From Terriglobales bacterium (lineage in GTDB: Bacteria; Acidobacteriota; Terriglobia; Terriglobales; Acidobacteriaceae), in contig DASRER010000002.1 in the NCBI GenBank assembly GCA_035651995.1, positions 1-64,000 of the forward strand: DNA of 64,000 nt, written 5' to 3'. The first letter of the stretch is position 1, and each line of letters starts with the position of its first letter. The position numbers and the translations under genes are program-made. Shown here piece after piece: positions 1 to 9,191 of the stretch. The notes beneath the pieces are model-generated. The model had not been told where the DNA came from. It ran no database searches and saw only the letters and a program-made list of their open reading frames with translations.

Positions 1-2
1 TT

Positions 3-56
3 CAGAAAATGTTGGAAATGCTCCTCAATCCGGATTATCTTCGCCATCGGGTGTAG
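3..56 (+). CDS. C-terminal end of an upstream gene (partial)
   Basis: The first bases read in frame 3 as QKMLEMLLNPDYLRHRV followed by TAG at 54-56. The composition is that of a real protein tail, and no start codon or Shine-Dalgarno precedes it in the window, so it is probably the end of a gene that begins outside. Too little is visible to name it. It could also be non-coding. Confidence 0.3.
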   Translation, partial: QKMLEMLLNPDYLRHRV

Positions 57-156
57 GTCTCCTTTCCAGGAACGGCTTCGCTTGCTAGGCAAAGCCAACT
101 TACACCCTCTCGCTTTTTACACAATCAACGTTACGTCACCCGGCCGGCACGCCGAT

Positions 157-186
157 TTGACAGTCCCGAGCCGCTCGCTGTACCAT
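157..186 (+). promoter_or_regulatory. Predicted sigma-70 promoter of the his operon
   Basis: A perfect -35 TTGACA (157-162) is followed after 18 nt by TACCAT (181-186), which matches TATAAT at four of six positions. Transcription would start near 193, only a few bases before the leader-peptide ATG at 197, so the leader mRNA would be nearly leaderless. The position upstream of an attenuator-like leader fits a his promoter. Nothing else recognisable lies in 57-156. Confidence 0.5.
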
Positions 187-196
187 CACTTCCCTC

Positions 197-265
197 ATGA
201 CCACGCCGACCCATCGCCACCATCATCACCACGCGGCGAGCGTGTCGGCGAAGGTCTGCGGATAG
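197..265 (+). CDS. hisL: his operon leader peptide (22 aa, His-rich)
   Basis: A 22-codon reading frame begins MTTPTHRHHHHHAASV and ends with TAG at 263-265. Codons 6 to 12 read His-Arg-His-His-His-His-His, using CAT and CAC, so six of seven are histidine. It sits between a TTGACA promoter and an intrinsic terminator directly upstream of hisI, the layout of leader peptides in enterobacterial his attenuation. No Shine-Dalgarno is visible, and with a transcription start near 193 it could be translated as a leaderless message. The role in sensing charged tRNA-His is inferred from the arrangement; the sequence itself is not similar to E. coli HisL apart from the His run. Confidence 0.75.
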   Translation: MTTPTHRHHHHHAASVSAKVCG

Positions 266-300
266 AGCCCTAAAAAGTTCATCATCCCGGCCCGCTGACG
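204..300 (+). promoter_or_regulatory. his attenuator: alternative RNA pairings (pause hairpin / antiterminator)
   Basis: CGCCGAC at 204-210 is a perfect 7-nt complement of GTCGGCG at 244-250, and the pair encloses the His codons (212-232). The 3' strand of that hairpin (241-243 plus 246-250, skipping two bases) can instead pair with CGCTGACG at 293-300, which is the 5' arm of the terminator. A ribosome stalled on the His codons would cover 204-210, free 244-250, and let the antiterminator form. The pairings are read directly from the bases; the mechanism is inferred by analogy with his, trp and leu attenuators. Confidence 0.6.
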
Positions 301-328
301 CGGCAACGTCAGCGGGCATTTTGTTTTT
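290..328 (+). terminator. Intrinsic terminator (attenuator) before hisI
   Basis: An 11-bp perfect stem (GCCCGCTGACG at 290-300 with CGTCAGCGGGC at 307-317, loop CGGCAA) is followed by ATTTTGTTTTT. This is a strong rho-independent terminator placed only 11 nt before the hisI start, which makes sense only as a conditional terminator. The hisI Shine-Dalgarno (GAGGA, 331-335) lies just past the T tract. Confidence 0.85.
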
Positions 329-339
329 GCGAGGAAGAC

Positions 340-714
340 ATGAAACCAGGTTCGCGGGAAGAGATCTCGATTGATTTCGAAAAAATGCAGGGGCTGGCGC
401 CGGCCATCGTGCAGGACGCCGCAACCGGCGAAGTGCTGATGCTCGGCTTCATGAACGCCGCTGCGTGGTTCGCCACGCTGCGCTGCGGCTTCGTCACGTT
501 CTACAGCCGAACGCGCAACAAGCTTTGGATGAAAGGCGAGACGAGCGGCAACCGGCTGGCGCTGGTCTCGGCGGCGACGGATTGCGACTCCGATTCGCTC
601 CTGCTGCGCGTGCGCGTGGAGGGCGCCGGCGTGGTGTGCCACGAAGGCACGCGCTCGTGCTTCACGCGTCCCATCGCGATTTCGGCGCCGGCGGCGCAGG
701 AGGCGGCGCAATGA
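340..714 (+). CDS. hisI: Phosphoribosyl-AMP cyclohydrolase
   Basis: This 124-aa cytosolic enzyme opens the purine ring of PR-AMP, the third step of histidine synthesis. It has the PR-AMP cyclohydrolase signature: the CDSDS metal-binding segment near residue 86 and the CHEGTRSCF motif near residue 107, whose cysteines bind zinc. It is the monofunctional form; no HisE (PR-ATP pyrophosphatase) domain is fused and no hisE lies in the window, so that step must be encoded elsewhere. The start is fixed by GAGGA five nt upstream. It is the first gene of the operon, behind the attenuator, and overlaps hisG by ATGA. Confidence 0.95.
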   Translation: MKPGSREEISIDFEKMQGLAPAIVQDAATGEVLMLGFMNAAAWFATLRCGFVTFYSRTRNKLWMKGETSGNRLALVSAATDCDSDSLLLRVRVEGAGVVCHEGTRSCFTRPIAISAPAAQEAAQ

Positions 715-1580
715 AGCTCCGACTCGGCATTCCCAAGGGCAGCCTGCAGGAAGCGACGCTGCAACTGTTCGCGCGCGCCGGGCTGAACGTCTACACCAGC
801 CCGCGCTCGTACTTTGCTTCGACCGATGATCCCGAGATCGAATGCATGCTGATTCGCGCGCAGGAGATGGCGCGCTACGTGGAGCACGGCGTGCTCGACG
901 CCGGACTCACCGGCCGCGATTGGGTGGTCGAGAGCGGACTCGAGGTGGTCAGCGTGGCCGACCTGATCTACGCCAAGCAGAGCCGCGGCAAGGTGCGTTG
1001 GGTACTTGCGGTGCCGGAAGATTCCAGGTTCCAGAACGCGCGCGATCTCGAGGGCTGCATCATCGCCACCGAACTGGTCAGCGTCACGCGCAACTGGTTT
1101 GCCGAGCGCGGCGTAAACGTCACCGTCGAATTTTCCTGGGGTGCGACCGAGGTCAAGCCGCCCATGCTCGCCGACGCCATTGTGGAGGTCACCGAGACCG
1201 GCAGCTCGCTGCGCGCCAACCGGCTGCGGATTCTGGAAACCGTGCTCGAGTCAAACACGCAGGTGATCGCCAATGGGAAAGCGTGGGAGGACGCCGCACG
1301 GCGCCGCAAAATCGAGAACCTGGCGCTGATGCTGTGCGGCGCCATCGCCGCGCAGGGGCGCGTGGGACTGATGCTCAACGTGGAGAAGCGCGACCTGACC
1401 AACGTGCTTGCCGTGCTGCCGGCGCTCAAGCGTCCGACGATCTCGCAACTGAGCGACGACGGCTGGGTGGCCGTGAACACGGTCATCGAAGAAACGGCCG
1501 CGCGCGAGATCATCCCGCGGCTGAAGGCAGCCAATGCGCAGGGCATCGTGGAGTACCCGCTGAACAAGGTGGTGATGTGA
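711..1580 (+). CDS. hisG: ATP phosphoribosyltransferase, long form
   Basis: HisG condenses ATP with PRPP, the first committed and feedback-inhibited step of histidine synthesis. At 289 aa it is the long form: an N-terminal catalytic domain beginning [13 protein letters not shown], the conserved [14 protein letters not shown] segment near residue 160, and a C-terminal ACT-like regulatory domain of about 75 residues ending in EYPLNKVV. Long forms carry their own histidine-sensing domain and do not need HisZ, and no hisZ is seen here. The ATG overlaps the hisI stop (ATGA), so the two are probably translationally coupled. Confidence 0.95.
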   Translation: MKLRLGIPKGSLQEATLQLFARAGLNVYTSPRSYFASTDDPEIECMLIRAQEMARYVEHGVLDAGLTGRDWVVESGLEVVSVADLIYAKQSRGKVRWVLAVPEDSRFQNARDLEGCIIATELVSVTRNWFAERGVNVTVEFSWGATEVKPPMLADAIVEVTETGSSLRANRLRILETVLESNTQVIANGKAWEDAARRRKIENLALMLCGAIAAQGRVGLMLNVEKRDLTNVLAVLPALKRPTISQLSDDGWVAVNTVIEETAAREIIPRLKAANAQGIVEYPLNKVVM

Positions 1581-2824
1581 TGCGCATCGTGGCAGGCGGA
1601 AGGGCCGCAGCGACGGTAGCGCGGCTGGCGGACCGTGGCGCGGCAGCAACGGCGAGCGTAGAGCCGGCGGTGCGGCGGATTGTCGCCGCGGTGCGGCGCG
1701 GAGGCGATCGCGCCCTGGTTGCTTATGCGCGCAAGTTTGACGGGCTCGCGGCGAACCAGGCGCTGCGAGTGTCATCCGACGAATTGCAGGCGGCCTGGCG
1801 CGAGTGTCCTGCCGATCTGCGGGCGGCGCTTCGCGCTGCCGCGCGGAACATCCGGCGGTTCGCTCAGTGGCAGCGGCCGGCCGAATGGCGCCGGGAGATC
1901 GCGCCAGGGGTGTGCGTCGGGCAGCTCGTGCGGCCGCTCGAGTCGGTGGGCTGCTACGTTCCCGGAGGCAGGTATCCGCTGCCTTCGACGCTGCTCATGA
2001 CGGTGGTCCCGGCGCAGGTCGCGGGCGTGCGGCGGATCGCGGTGGTTTCGCCGCGACCCGCCAAGGAAACGCTTGCCGCGGCGGCGATGCTGGGTGTTAA
2101 GGAGTTTTACCGCATTGGCGGCGCACAGGCGATTGCGGCGCTCGCCTACGGAACGGAAACTGTTTCGCGCGTGGCAAAGATCGTTGGGCCGGGAAATCTT
2201 TATGTCACTGCCGCGAAGAAAATAGTGGCGTTCGATTGCGGAATTGATTTCCTCGCCGGTCCGACCGAGGCGCTGCTCGTCAGGGACGACGGCGACCTGG
2301 AATTCATCGCCGCCGACCTGGTTGCGCAAGCGGAGCACGATCCCGCGACACTGCCGGCGCTGATTACTTGCTCGCGAGCGCTTGCGCAAGACGTGGCGGC
2401 GATTGTGCGGCGCAAGTCGCGTGAGAACTCGGTTGCGCGAATGTCACTGCGCCGCAATGGCGTGATTCTGCTCGCGCGCTCGCCGGAGCAGGCGATGCAA
2501 TTTGCCAATCAGCTTGCGCCCGAGCACGTGAGCGTCAGCGCGGACGCCCTTCCTTCCGTTGAAAATGCCGGCTCGATTTTTGTGGGCGACTACTCGGCGC
2601 AGGCGTTTGGCGATTACGGCTCCGGACCGAACCATGTGCTGCCCACCGGCGGCATCGCTCGCTCGCGTGGCGGGCTGAGCGTGCTCGACTTCGTCAAGCT
2701 GATCACCGTGCAGGAGATTTCGCGCGAAGGAACGCGAAGCCTGCGGTGGGCCGGGCGACTCGGACAAGCGGAGGGACTGAGAGCTCATGCCGAATCCATC
2801 GAGGCGAGGTGCGCCCGTGCCTAA
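1580..2824 (+). CDS. hisD: Histidinol dehydrogenase
   Basis: This 414-aa zinc enzyme oxidises L-histidinol to histidine in two NAD-dependent steps, the last reactions of the pathway. Recognisable elements are the GPGNLYVTAAKK nucleotide-binding segment, the zinc-site QAEHDP motif near residue 250, and the LAPEHVSV motif with the catalytic Glu-His pair. Family length is about 430, so it is full length. Its ATG shares one base with the hisG TGA. The N-terminal ~40 residues are Ala/Arg-rich and poorly conserved, so a slightly later start is possible. Confidence 0.95.
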   Translation: MRIVAGGRAAATVARLADRGAAATASVEPAVRRIVAAVRRGGDRALVAYARKFDGLAANQALRVSSDELQAAWRECPADLRAALRAAARNIRRFAQWQRPAEWRREIAPGVCVGQLVRPLESVGCYVPGGRYPLPSTLLMTVVPAQVAGVRRIAVVSPRPAKETLAAAAMLGVKEFYRIGGAQAIAALAYGTETVSRVAKIVGPGNLYVTAAKKIVAFDCGIDFLAGPTEALLVRDDGDLEFIAADLVAQAEHDPATLPALITCSRALAQDVAAIVRRKSRENSVARMSLRRNGVILLARSPEQAMQFANQLAPEHVSVSADALPSVENAGSIFVGDYSAQAFGDYGSGPNHVLPTGGIARSRGGLSVLDFVKLITVQEISREGTRSLRWAGRLGQAEGLRAHAESIEARCARA

Positions 2825-3893
2825 GCCGCGCAAGGCCGTCGCCAGGCTGAAGGAGTACCACGCGCCCATTGCAGGCCGCACCGGCCTGCGGCTCGACTTC
2901 AACGAGAACACGCAAGGATGCTCGCCGCGCGTTCTCGAGCGCCTGCACGGGATCAGCGCAGACGACCTCGCGCGTTATCCCGAGCGCGCGCCGGTGGAGG
3001 CGCGCGTTGCGCGATTTCTTGGACTCGCGCCGGAGCAGGTGCTGCTGACCGCGGGCGTGGACGAGGCGATACACCTGGCGTGTGAGGCGTTCCTCGAGCC
3101 CGCCGACGAGGCGCTGATCGTTTCGCCGACCTTCGCGATGTACGAGATTCTTACATCGGCAACCGGCGCGACCGTTCGCGCCGTTCCTGCGGCGCCGAAC
3201 TTTCAGTTCCCGGCCGAAGCGCTGTTCGCAGCGGTCAATGGGAAAACGCGGATGATCGCCATCGCCAATCCCAACAATCCGACCGGCGCAGCGGTCGATC
3301 CGAAATTACTCACCGGCCTCGCCGAGACGGCGCGCGACATCGTCGTCTTCGTTGACGAGGCGTATTTCGAGTTCTGCGGGCAAAGCGCGCTCGAAGGCGT
3401 GCGGCGACTGCCGAATTTGCTCGTAGCGCGTACTTTTTCGAAGGCCTACGGGCTGGCGGCGCTGCGCGTTGGCGCGGTGGCCGGGAGTCAGGAGATGATC
3501 TCCGCGCTGCGGCGGCTGGCCACCCCCTACAACGTGAACGGCGTCGCGCTCGCGTGTGTTGAAGCTGCGCTCGCGGACCAGGACTACGTTCGCAATTACG
3601 TCGCGCAGGTGCGCGCCGGCCGCGAGGCGCTTCAAGCCGAGCTGCTGCGATTGAACGTCCCGTCGTGGCCGAGCGAAGCGAACTTCGTGCTCGCTGCGTT
3701 TGGCGACGCCCACGAAGAATTCGTAGAGAGGATGCGCGCCCGCGGAATCCTGGTGCGCGACCGCAGCTCCGATCCTGGCTGCGCCGGCTGCGTGCGCATC
3801 ACGATCGGCGCCGATGAGCACAACCGACAGCTCCTGGCGGCGTTGCGCGATGCGGTCGGCGAACTGCGCCAGCGGCAAGGAGCGGCGCGATGA
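2787..3893 (+). CDS. hisC: Histidinol-phosphate aminotransferase
   Basis: This 368-aa PLP enzyme of aminotransferase class I/II transfers an amino group from glutamate to imidazole-acetol phosphate. The Schiff-base lysine lies in [14 protein letters not shown], the NPNNPTGA loop is present, and the substrate-site motif LDFNENTQG is near the N-terminus. The ATG at 2787 has GGAGG 11 nt upstream and would overlap hisD by 38 nt. A GTG at 2817 has GAGG at an ideal 7-nt spacing and starts right at the hisD stop, so it is a serious alternative (358 aa). Confidence 0.93.
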   Translation: MPNPSRRGAPVPKPRKAVARLKEYHAPIAGRTGLRLDFNENTQGCSPRVLERLHGISADDLARYPERAPVEARVARFLGLAPEQVLLTAGVDEAIHLACEAFLEPADEALIVSPTFAMYEILTSATGATVRAVPAAPNFQFPAEALFAAVNGKTRMIAIANPNNPTGAAVDPKLLTGLAETARDIVVFVDEAYFEFCGQSALEGVRRLPNLLVARTFSKAYGLAALRVGAVAGSQEMISALRRLATPYNVNGVALACVEAALADQDYVRNYVAQVRAGREALQAELLRLNVPSWPSEANFVLAAFGDAHEEFVERMRARGILVRDRSSDPGCAGCVRITIGADEHNRQLLAALRDAVGELRQRQGAAR

Positions 3894-4480
3894 AACGCCG
3901 CGCGCGGCTGCACCGCAAAACCAACGAAACCGACATTCGCGTCACGCTGGCGCTCGACGGCCGCGGGCGGTACCGGGTCCGGACCGGCATTCGCTTTTTC
4001 GATCACATGCTGGAGCTTTTCGCGCGGCACGGAGGATTTGACCTGGAGGTCGAGGCGCGCGGCGACCTCGACGTGGACCAGCACCACACGGTGGAAGACG
4101 TGGGCATCGCGCTGGGTGAGGCTTTCGCCGCCGCGCTTGGCGATAAGCGCGGGATCTTGCGCGCGGGCTACTACCTGATGCCGATGGACGAGACGCTCGG
4201 GCTGGCTGCGATTGACTTCGGCGGGCGGGCAGCGGCGGTGGTGGCCACCAAGGTCCGCGTAAGGCTGGTGGGCGACTTGCAGAGCGAACTGGTGCACGAC
4301 TTCTTCGAGGGCTTCGCGCGGGGCGCGCGCGTGAACCTGCACGCGCGCGTGCTTTACGGCCGCAGCAATCACCACAAGATCGAAGCGCTGTTCAAAGCGT
4401 TTGCGCGGGCGCTGCGCGTGGCGGTGGCGCGCGATTCGCGTCTTTCGCGCATGCTGCCTTCGACGAAAGGATTGCTGTGA
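3890..4480 (+). CDS. hisB: Imidazoleglycerol-phosphate dehydratase
   Basis: This 196-aa monofunctional IGPD dehydrates imidazole glycerol phosphate in a manganese-dependent reaction. The two manganese-site motifs are visible as [10 protein letters not shown] near residue 62 and [13 protein letters not shown] near residue 163, with the family motifs FFDHML and VHDFFEGFA. It lacks the histidinol-phosphatase domain found fused to HisB in enterobacteria, so a separate phosphatase must exist elsewhere. It overlaps hisC by ATGA and hisH by four bases. Confidence 0.95.
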   Translation: MKRRARLHRKTNETDIRVTLALDGRGRYRVRTGIRFFDHMLELFARHGGFDLEVEARGDLDVDQHHTVEDVGIALGEAFAAALGDKRGILRAGYYLMPMDETLGLAAIDFGGRAAAVVATKVRVRLVGDLQSELVHDFFEGFARGARVNLHARVLYGRSNHHKIEALFKAFARALRVAVARDSRLSRMLPSTKGLL

Positions 4481-5073
4481 TCGCGATCGTGGACTACCAG
4501 GCGGGGAATCTCGCGTCGGTAAAGAAGGCGCTCGATCACCTCGGCTTCGAGTCGGTGATCACAAACGATCGCAAGTTTGTGGGAAGCGCCGGCAAAATCA
4601 TTCTGCCGGGTGTGGGCAACTTCGCGGCGACCTCAGCTCTCCGCAGTTCAGGACTTGCGGAAACGATTCGCGAAGCGATCGCACGCGGAACCCCGTTCCT
4701 GGGCATCTGCGTGGGCATGCAATGGATGTTCGACGGCAGCGAGGAAGCGCCCGGCGTGGCGGGGCTCGGAGTGTTCCCGGGCCGATGCGGACGCTTCCCT
4801 TCCGGCGTGAAGTCCCCGCATGTGGGCTGGAACCGGCTTCAGCCGCGGCGACCGTCGCAGCTGCTCCGAGGCATCGAGCCGGGGGCCTTCGTTTACTACA
4901 CGCACTCGTATCGCGCGCCCGCCGGCGCGGGCACGGTCGCGGAAAGCAGCTATGGCGGCCAGTTTGCGGCCGTCGTGGAGCGCGGGAATGCGTTCGGCGT
5001 TCAGTTTCATCCGGAAAAGTCGGCGGAAACAGGGCTGAAGCTGCTGGCGAATTTCTGCGAGGCGGCATGCTGA
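4477..5073 (+). CDS. hisH: Imidazole glycerol phosphate synthase, glutaminase subunit
   Basis: HisH is the class I glutamine amidotransferase that feeds ammonia to HisF. The nucleophile is Cys78 in GICVGMQ, and the catalytic His178 and Glu180 lie in HPEKS; the oxyanion segment PGVGNF is present near residue 44. The length (198 aa) is typical. The start is a GTG overlapping the hisB stop, and the next gene is its partner hisF, starting 7 nt before the hisH stop, which fits co-translational assembly of the heterodimer. Confidence 0.95.
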   Translation: MIAIVDYQAGNLASVKKALDHLGFESVITNDRKFVGSAGKIILPGVGNFAATSALRSSGLAETIREAIARGTPFLGICVGMQWMFDGSEEAPGVAGLGVFPGRCGRFPSGVKSPHVGWNRLQPRRPSQLLRGIEPGAFVYYTHSYRAPAGAGTVAESSYGGQFAAVVERGNAFGVQFHPEKSAETGLKLLANFCEAAC

Positions 5074-5831
5074 CGCGCCGCATCATCGCGTGCCTCGACG
5101 TGGATGGCGGCCGCGTGGTGAAGGGCGTGAGGTTCCTGCACCTGCGCGATGCCGGCGATCCGGCGGAGCTTGCGCGGGCGCACGCCGCCGCAGGAGCGGA
5201 CGAAATCGTTCTGCTCGACATCACCGCGACGCACGAGCGGCGCGCCACCTTGCTGGACTGCGTGCGCCGAACCGCGCGTGAACTGTTCATCCCGTTCACG
5301 GTCGGAGGCGGAATCCGAACGCTCCGCGACGCGGCCGCGGTGTTCGACGCCGGCGCCGACAAGGTCGCGATCAACTCGGCCGCGGTCGAGCGCCCGGAAC
5401 TGATCGGTGAAATTGCCGAACGTTTCGGCTCGCAGGCGGTGATCGTGGCGGTGGATGCGCGCCGAGCGAACGGAAACGGCGCCGAAGTGTACGTATCCGG
5501 CGGGCGCATTCCAACCGGTCGCGATGTGATTGCGTGGGCGCGCGAAGCGGAACAGCGCGGCGCGGGAGAGATCCTGCTCACTTCCATGGACCGTGACGGC
5601 ACGCGCCGGGGCTTCGATTGCGAGCTGACGGCGAGCATTGCCGCGGCGGTGCAGATTCCCGTGATCGCCTCGGGCGGCGGGGGCAGCGTGGCGGATTTTT
5701 TCGATGTGTTCCGCGCCGGCCGCGCCGATGCCGCGCTGGCGGCGAGCATTTTTCACTTCGGCGTCCACAGCGCGGCCGAGCTGAAGCAGCGCCTTGCCGC
5801 CGCCGGCGTTCCGGTGAGGTGGCCGTGCTGA
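5067..5831 (+). CDS. hisF: Imidazole glycerol phosphate synthase, cyclase subunit
   Basis: HisF is a (beta/alpha)8 barrel that closes the imidazole ring with ammonia from HisH, giving imidazole glycerol phosphate and AICAR. The catalytic aspartates are visible in IACLDVDGG (about residue 11) and VAVDARR (about residue 130), and the phosphate-binding loops in VGGGIRT and IASGGGG. At 254 aa it is full length. It overlaps hisH by 7 nt and hisA by 7 nt. Confidence 0.95.
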   Translation: MLTRRIIACLDVDGGRVVKGVRFLHLRDAGDPAELARAHAAAGADEIVLLDITATHERRATLLDCVRRTARELFIPFTVGGGIRTLRDAAAVFDAGADKVAINSAAVERPELIGEIAERFGSQAVIVAVDARRANGNGAEVYVSGGRIPTGRDVIAWAREAEQRGAGEILLTSMDRDGTRRGFDCELTASIAAAVQIPVIASGGGGSVADFFDVFRAGRADAALAASIFHFGVHSAAELKQRLAAAGVPVRWPC

Positions 5832-6499
5832 TTCCTTCGATAGACCTGATGGGCGGCAAGATCGTGCAGCTGGTGGGCGGCGCGCGGAAGACGCTGGAGA
5901 CTGACGACTTCGACGGCTGGATGGCGCGCTTCGCCCCGTATCCGATGGTGCAGCTGATCGATCTCGACGCCGCCATGAACAAGGGCAGCAATCGCGAGCT
6001 GGTCACCAGGATCGCTTCGCGACTTCCCTGCCAGGTCGGCGGAGGCGTGCGCGACCTCGCCGCGGCCGAGGAGCTGCTGGCCGCGGGAGCGCGGCGAGTG
6101 ATCATCGGCTCATCGCTGGTGAGAAACGGGAAGCCGGATGTGGCGTTTGCGGCAGCGATTGCGGCGGCCGTTTCCTCCGAGCGGCTGGTGTTTGCGGTGG
6201 ATTCGCGCGCGGGCAAGGTTGCGGTCAGCGGCTGGAGCGAGCAGACCGCGCTCGAACCCATCGAGATGATGCGAGCGCTCGAGCCCTGGTGCGGAGCATT
6301 TCTGTATACGCACATTGACACCGAGGGACAGCTACGCGGGTTTCCGCTGGACGTTGCGGAACAACTGCGGCGAGCGACCGCACGGCAAATCGCTGTCGCA
6401 GGCGGCGTCCGGTCACACGAAGAAGTCGCGGCACTCGATGCGCTGGGCCTGGACGCGGTGGTGGGCATGGCAATCTACACCGGCGTGATGCAGGCGTAG
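5825..6499 (+). CDS. hisA: ProFAR isomerase (1-(5-phosphoribosyl)-5-[(5-phosphoribosylamino)methylideneamino]imidazole-4-carboxamide isomerase)
   Basis: HisA performs the Amadori isomerisation of ProFAR to PRFAR. The barrel aspartates are in IPSIDLMGG and [15 protein letters not shown], and the phosphate loops are VGGGVRD and AVAGGVR. The start is taken as GTG 5825 because GAGG lies five nt upstream and the protein then begins at IPSIDL as in the family; GTG 5819 is possible. At 224 aa it is somewhat short for HisA (about 240). It is the last his gene; no clear terminator follows before the convergent gene ending at 6534. Confidence 0.93.
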   Translation: MLIPSIDLMGGKIVQLVGGARKTLETDDFDGWMARFAPYPMVQLIDLDAAMNKGSNRELVTRIASRLPCQVGGGVRDLAAAEELLAAGARRVIIGSSLVRNGKPDVAFAAAIAAAVSSERLVFAVDSRAGKVAVSGWSEQTALEPIEMMRALEPWCGAFLYTHIDTEGQLRGFPLDVAEQLRRATARQIAVAGGVRSHEEVAALDALGLDAVVGMAIYTGVMQA

Positions 6500-6533
6500 G
6501 CGGCCGCCGCGCGTGGAAACACTGCTCTGTTCG

Positions 6534-7163
6534 CTACGACGACCTCGCGGCACGGGCGAGGTCACCCGGTTCCGCGCCGGTCTTGTTGGTGCACGCTGCC
6601 ACCACGAGCACGCAGAGTGAGCTGATCAGCACCGGAAACCAGACGGCGGACACCCAAGGCTCGGGGATAAGAAAGAGCACATCGAGTTCGGTGAGCGATT
6701 GCGGCCAGCGCACAGTGACCCGGAGACCTGCGTAGTAGCAGATGTCCCACCAGGAGAAGATCCAGAGGAATGCGGCGAACCGCTCACGACGGCCGCGAGC
6801 GGCAACGGCGGCGACGGCGACCAGCATGAGGATGGTCGCCGCTTCCCGGAAGAGTTCGACCGTCATGAGGCTTGCCGGGAATTGCGCCACCGAGTCAAGG
6901 TGAACGCCAGCGCCGGTTTGCCCGGCGAGTCGCGCCACGTCGGCGAGCGTGCCGTGATAGCCCGGCAGCATGCCTGCGGCGGCGCGCAGGTAAACCACCA
7001 CGGCAGCCTCCACAAAACCGAAACCAATACCAAACAGCGCGAGGTAGAACAGGTCGGCGCGCGTGAGTTGCAGCGGCCGGCGGCGCCAGCTGAGCCATGC
7101 GGCGAGGGGAACCAGGAGAAGAAGGTTCACCCAGTACGGGTAGGCCAATCCGTAGTACGACAT
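6534..7163 (-). CDS. Multi-pass membrane protein of unknown function
   Basis: I do not recognise a family. From the ATG at 7163 the product (209 aa, beginning MSYYGLAYPYWVN) has about five hydrophobic segments, near residues 10-25, 42-62, 105-125, 130-150 and 175-195. Aromatic pairs (WWDICYY, EPWVSAVWF) lie at membrane interfaces. A longer in-frame start near 7262 would add a hydrophilic 33-aa stretch without a better ribosome site, so I prefer the shorter form. It converges on the his operon. An 8-bp inverted repeat at 6541-6563 in its last codons could form a hairpin but has no T tract. Confidence 0.6.
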   Translation of the reverse strand: MSYYGLAYPYWVNLLLLVPLAAWLSWRRRPLQLTRADLFYLALFGIGFGFVEAAVVVYLRAAAGMLPGYHGTLADVARLAGQTGAGVHLDSVAQFPASLMTVELFREAATILMLVAVAAVAARGRRERFAAFLWIFSWWDICYYAGLRVTVRWPQSLTELDVLFLIPEPWVSAVWFPVLISSLCVLVVAACTNKTGAEPGDLARAARSS

Positions 7164-7284
7164 GGCCGAATGATAGAGCCAGTCGCGACCCGGTTGCTGG
7201 CGATTCGCACCCCATTCTTTCCATGGCAACCAGCAAAGGCTCCCGCGGTCGGTGGCAACCACCGCTCATCTCACAATTCGGAAA

Positions 7285-7302
7285 CTACTACAGCGGTAGT
7301 AG
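7285..7302. repeat. Perfect 7-bp inverted repeat in the 7164-7434 gap
   Basis: CTACTAC and GTAGTAG flank a 4-nt AGCG loop. A second small hairpin, CTTCGC/GCGAAG, lies at 7347-7361. Neither is followed by a T tract. The gap holds no gene I can support; these are the only structures seen in it and their role is unknown. Confidence 0.4.
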
Positions 7303-7434
7303 CGCCACCAGCGCTGCTCATCTTCCGGTTTCCGCTGCCGGATTGTCTTCGCTTTGCGAAGCGATGCGAGTCAAAAGGTATGCGCACGGTATGTGGCGCA
7401 TTGCTCTGGGCCTGTCCGGGGCATTTTGTTAGCG

Positions 7435-8064
7435 CTATTCCGCCTCGGCGGTAACGACCTTGGCGCGGGGCGCGGCCGTTGGAATCAAGCGTTGCACCAG
7501 GCGATAGAGCAGCAGCACACCCAGGATGACGGCGTAGACGGCGGGAAGGGTGATGTCTGCCTTCACCAGCCACCAGTAGTGCACCACGCCCGCGATGGCG
7601 CTGGCGTAGATGAGGCGGTGGACCAGTTGCCAGCGCTTTTTCAGCTTGCGAATCGCCCATTGCGTGGACGTGAGAGCGAGCGGAATCATGAGCGCGAAGC
7701 CGAGAAAGCCGACGGTGATGAAGCGCCGCTTGGCGACGTCGGCAAGCATCTCGCGGATGTCGAAGAACTTGTCCAGCCAGATGTAGGTGATGAAGTGCAG
7801 CACACCGTAGAAAAACGCAAACAAGCCCAGCAGGCGGCGGAAGCGGATGAGCCACAGGCGGCCGGTGAGCTTGCGGATGGGAGTGATCGCCAGCGTGGTC
7901 AGCAGCAGGCGCATGGTCCAGTCGCCGGTGGCGTGGGTAATGACCTCGATCGGATTGGCGCCGAGGCCATCTTGCGCGAACTTCAGGCCGAGCAGCGCGA
8001 GCGGCAGCAGGCACAGCACCCACACCGCGACCTTCATCGCCACGATGGCGCGATGCGACGGCAT
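7435..8064 (-). CDS. msrQ: MsrQ, heme-binding membrane subunit of the MsrPQ methionine sulfoxide reductase
   Basis: This 209-aa protein of the ferric-reductase-like transmembrane family passes electrons from the quinone pool or flavin to periplasmic MsrP, which repairs oxidised methionine in envelope proteins. It has about six hydrophobic helices and the conserved histidines expected for heme b, in FYGVLHFITYIW, KRWQLVHRLIYA and GVVHYWW. The start codon overlaps the msrP stop (ATGA), which confirms the pairing and fixes the start. The C-terminal tail is charged and cytosolic. Confidence 0.93.
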   Translation of the reverse strand: MPSHRAIVAMKVAVWVLCLLPLALLGLKFAQDGLGANPIEVITHATGDWTMRLLLTTLAITPIRKLTGRLWLIRFRRLLGLFAFFYGVLHFITYIWLDKFFDIREMLADVAKRRFITVGFLGFALMIPLALTSTQWAIRKLKKRWQLVHRLIYASAIAGVVHYWWLVKADITLPAVYAVILGVLLLYRLVQRLIPTAAPRAKVVTAEAE

Positions 8065-9029
8065 CAGAAGTTCTTCCTCAAGTCCATGCCGGAATACAAG
8101 CTGGCCACCTGGTCGCCGTATCCGTTGAACATCAGCGTGGGACGCTTGAAGAACTCGCCGATGCGCCGCTCCTTCGCCTGGCTCCAGCGCGGATGGTCCA
8201 CGGTGGGATTCACGTTGGAATAGAACCCGTATTCGTTGGGCGCGGTGCGGTTCCAGGTGTTGATCGGTTGGCCCTCGACCAGGCGGACCTTGACGATCGC
8301 CTTGATGCTCTTGAAGCCGTACTTCCACGGCACCACGAGGCGGATGGGCGCTCCGTCCTGGTTCGGCAACACGTCGCCGTAGAGGCCGACGGCGAGGATG
8401 GCGAGCGGGTTCATGGCTTCGTCGAGGCGCAAGCCTTCGACGTAGGGCCAGTCGAGGACGCTGCCGCCCTGCCCGGGCATCTGGCTGCGGTCGAGGATGG
8501 TGGTGAACTCCACAAATCTCGCTTTGCCTAGTGGCTCGACCTGCTTGAGGAAGTTTGCCAACGGGAAACCGACCCACGGAATCACCATGGACCAGCCCTC
8601 GACGCAGCGATGCCGGTAAATGCGCTCTTCCAGCGGGTTCGATTTCAAAATGCTGTCAATGTCGAGCGTGAGCGGCTTCTTCACCAGGCCTTCCACGCGG
8701 ACCGTCCATGGACGCGTGCGGAAGTTGCGCGCCAGCCCGGCGGGCTCATACTTGTCGGTGCTGAACTCGTAGTAGTTGTTGTAATTGGTGATGTCCTTGA
8801 ACGGCGTTTGCTTCTCGCTCGTGCTGAAGGCGCTCTTACCAACCGGGCCGGGCAGTGAGCCGGCATGAGCAGTTTCCACGTCGCCGCCCATGCGCAGCAG
8901 ACCCGCACTGGCCGCCGCCACCGCTCCGGCGCCAGCAGCCGCCATCCCGATGAACTTGCGGCGGTTCAGGTAGAGCTTCTTGTCGGTGATTTCCGAGGAC
9001 TTTATGTCTGCCGGTTTACGAATGAGCAT
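8064..9029 (-). CDS. msrP: MsrP, molybdopterin-dependent periplasmic methionine sulfoxide reductase
   Basis: MsrP (321 aa) is a sulfite-oxidase-fold protein that reduces methionine sulfoxide in exported proteins. The N-terminus carries a twin-arginine type signal, [13 protein letters not shown], followed by an Ala-rich helix, so the folded molybdoprotein is probably exported by Tat. The molybdenum ligand is Cys142 in YRHRCVEGW. The later motifs [12 protein letters not shown] and FYSNVNP are typical of YedY/MsrP. It is upstream of and overlapping msrQ. The 9030-9191 gap upstream is AT-rich around 9060-9105 and probably holds the promoter, but I see no convincing pair of boxes. Confidence 0.95.
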   Translation of the reverse strand: MLIRKPADIKSSEITDKKLYLNRRKFIGMAAAGAGAVAAASAGLLRMGGDVETAHAGSLPGPVGKSAFSTSEKQTPFKDITNYNNYYEFSTDKYEPAGLARNFRTRPWTVRVEGLVKKPLTLDIDSILKSNPLEERIYRHRCVEGWSMVIPWVGFPLANFLKQVEPLGKARFVEFTTILDRSQMPGQGGSVLDWPYVEGLRLDEAMNPLAILAVGLYGDVLPNQDGAPIRLVVPWKYGFKSIKAIVKVRLVEGQPINTWNRTAPNEYGFYSNVNPTVDHPRWSQAKERRIGEFFKRPTLMFNGYGDQVASLYSGMDLRKNF

Positions 9030-9191
9030 ACGATTCCCGCGGCCTCACGTCTGGTCTCTTAGACATTTTAGGTACGAAAAAGTGACAAATACAGATTTTA
9101 GTTCCTCGCCCTGATTGGGGCGCATCGCAGCGTAACGCCGACGAGCACGGGGGAGTCCGCGTTCGTCAGCCTCGAGTCCCAATCATCCCGT

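Noticed and set aside
465-713. A longer hisG start extending back through hisI
   Set aside because: HisG begins [10 protein letters not shown] at 711, as in the family, and the extension would lie entirely within hisI in another frame.
6541-6563. Terminator for the his operon
   Set aside because: GACCTCGC/GCGAGGTC is a perfect stem but has no T tract on either strand and lies in the coding end of the convergent gene.
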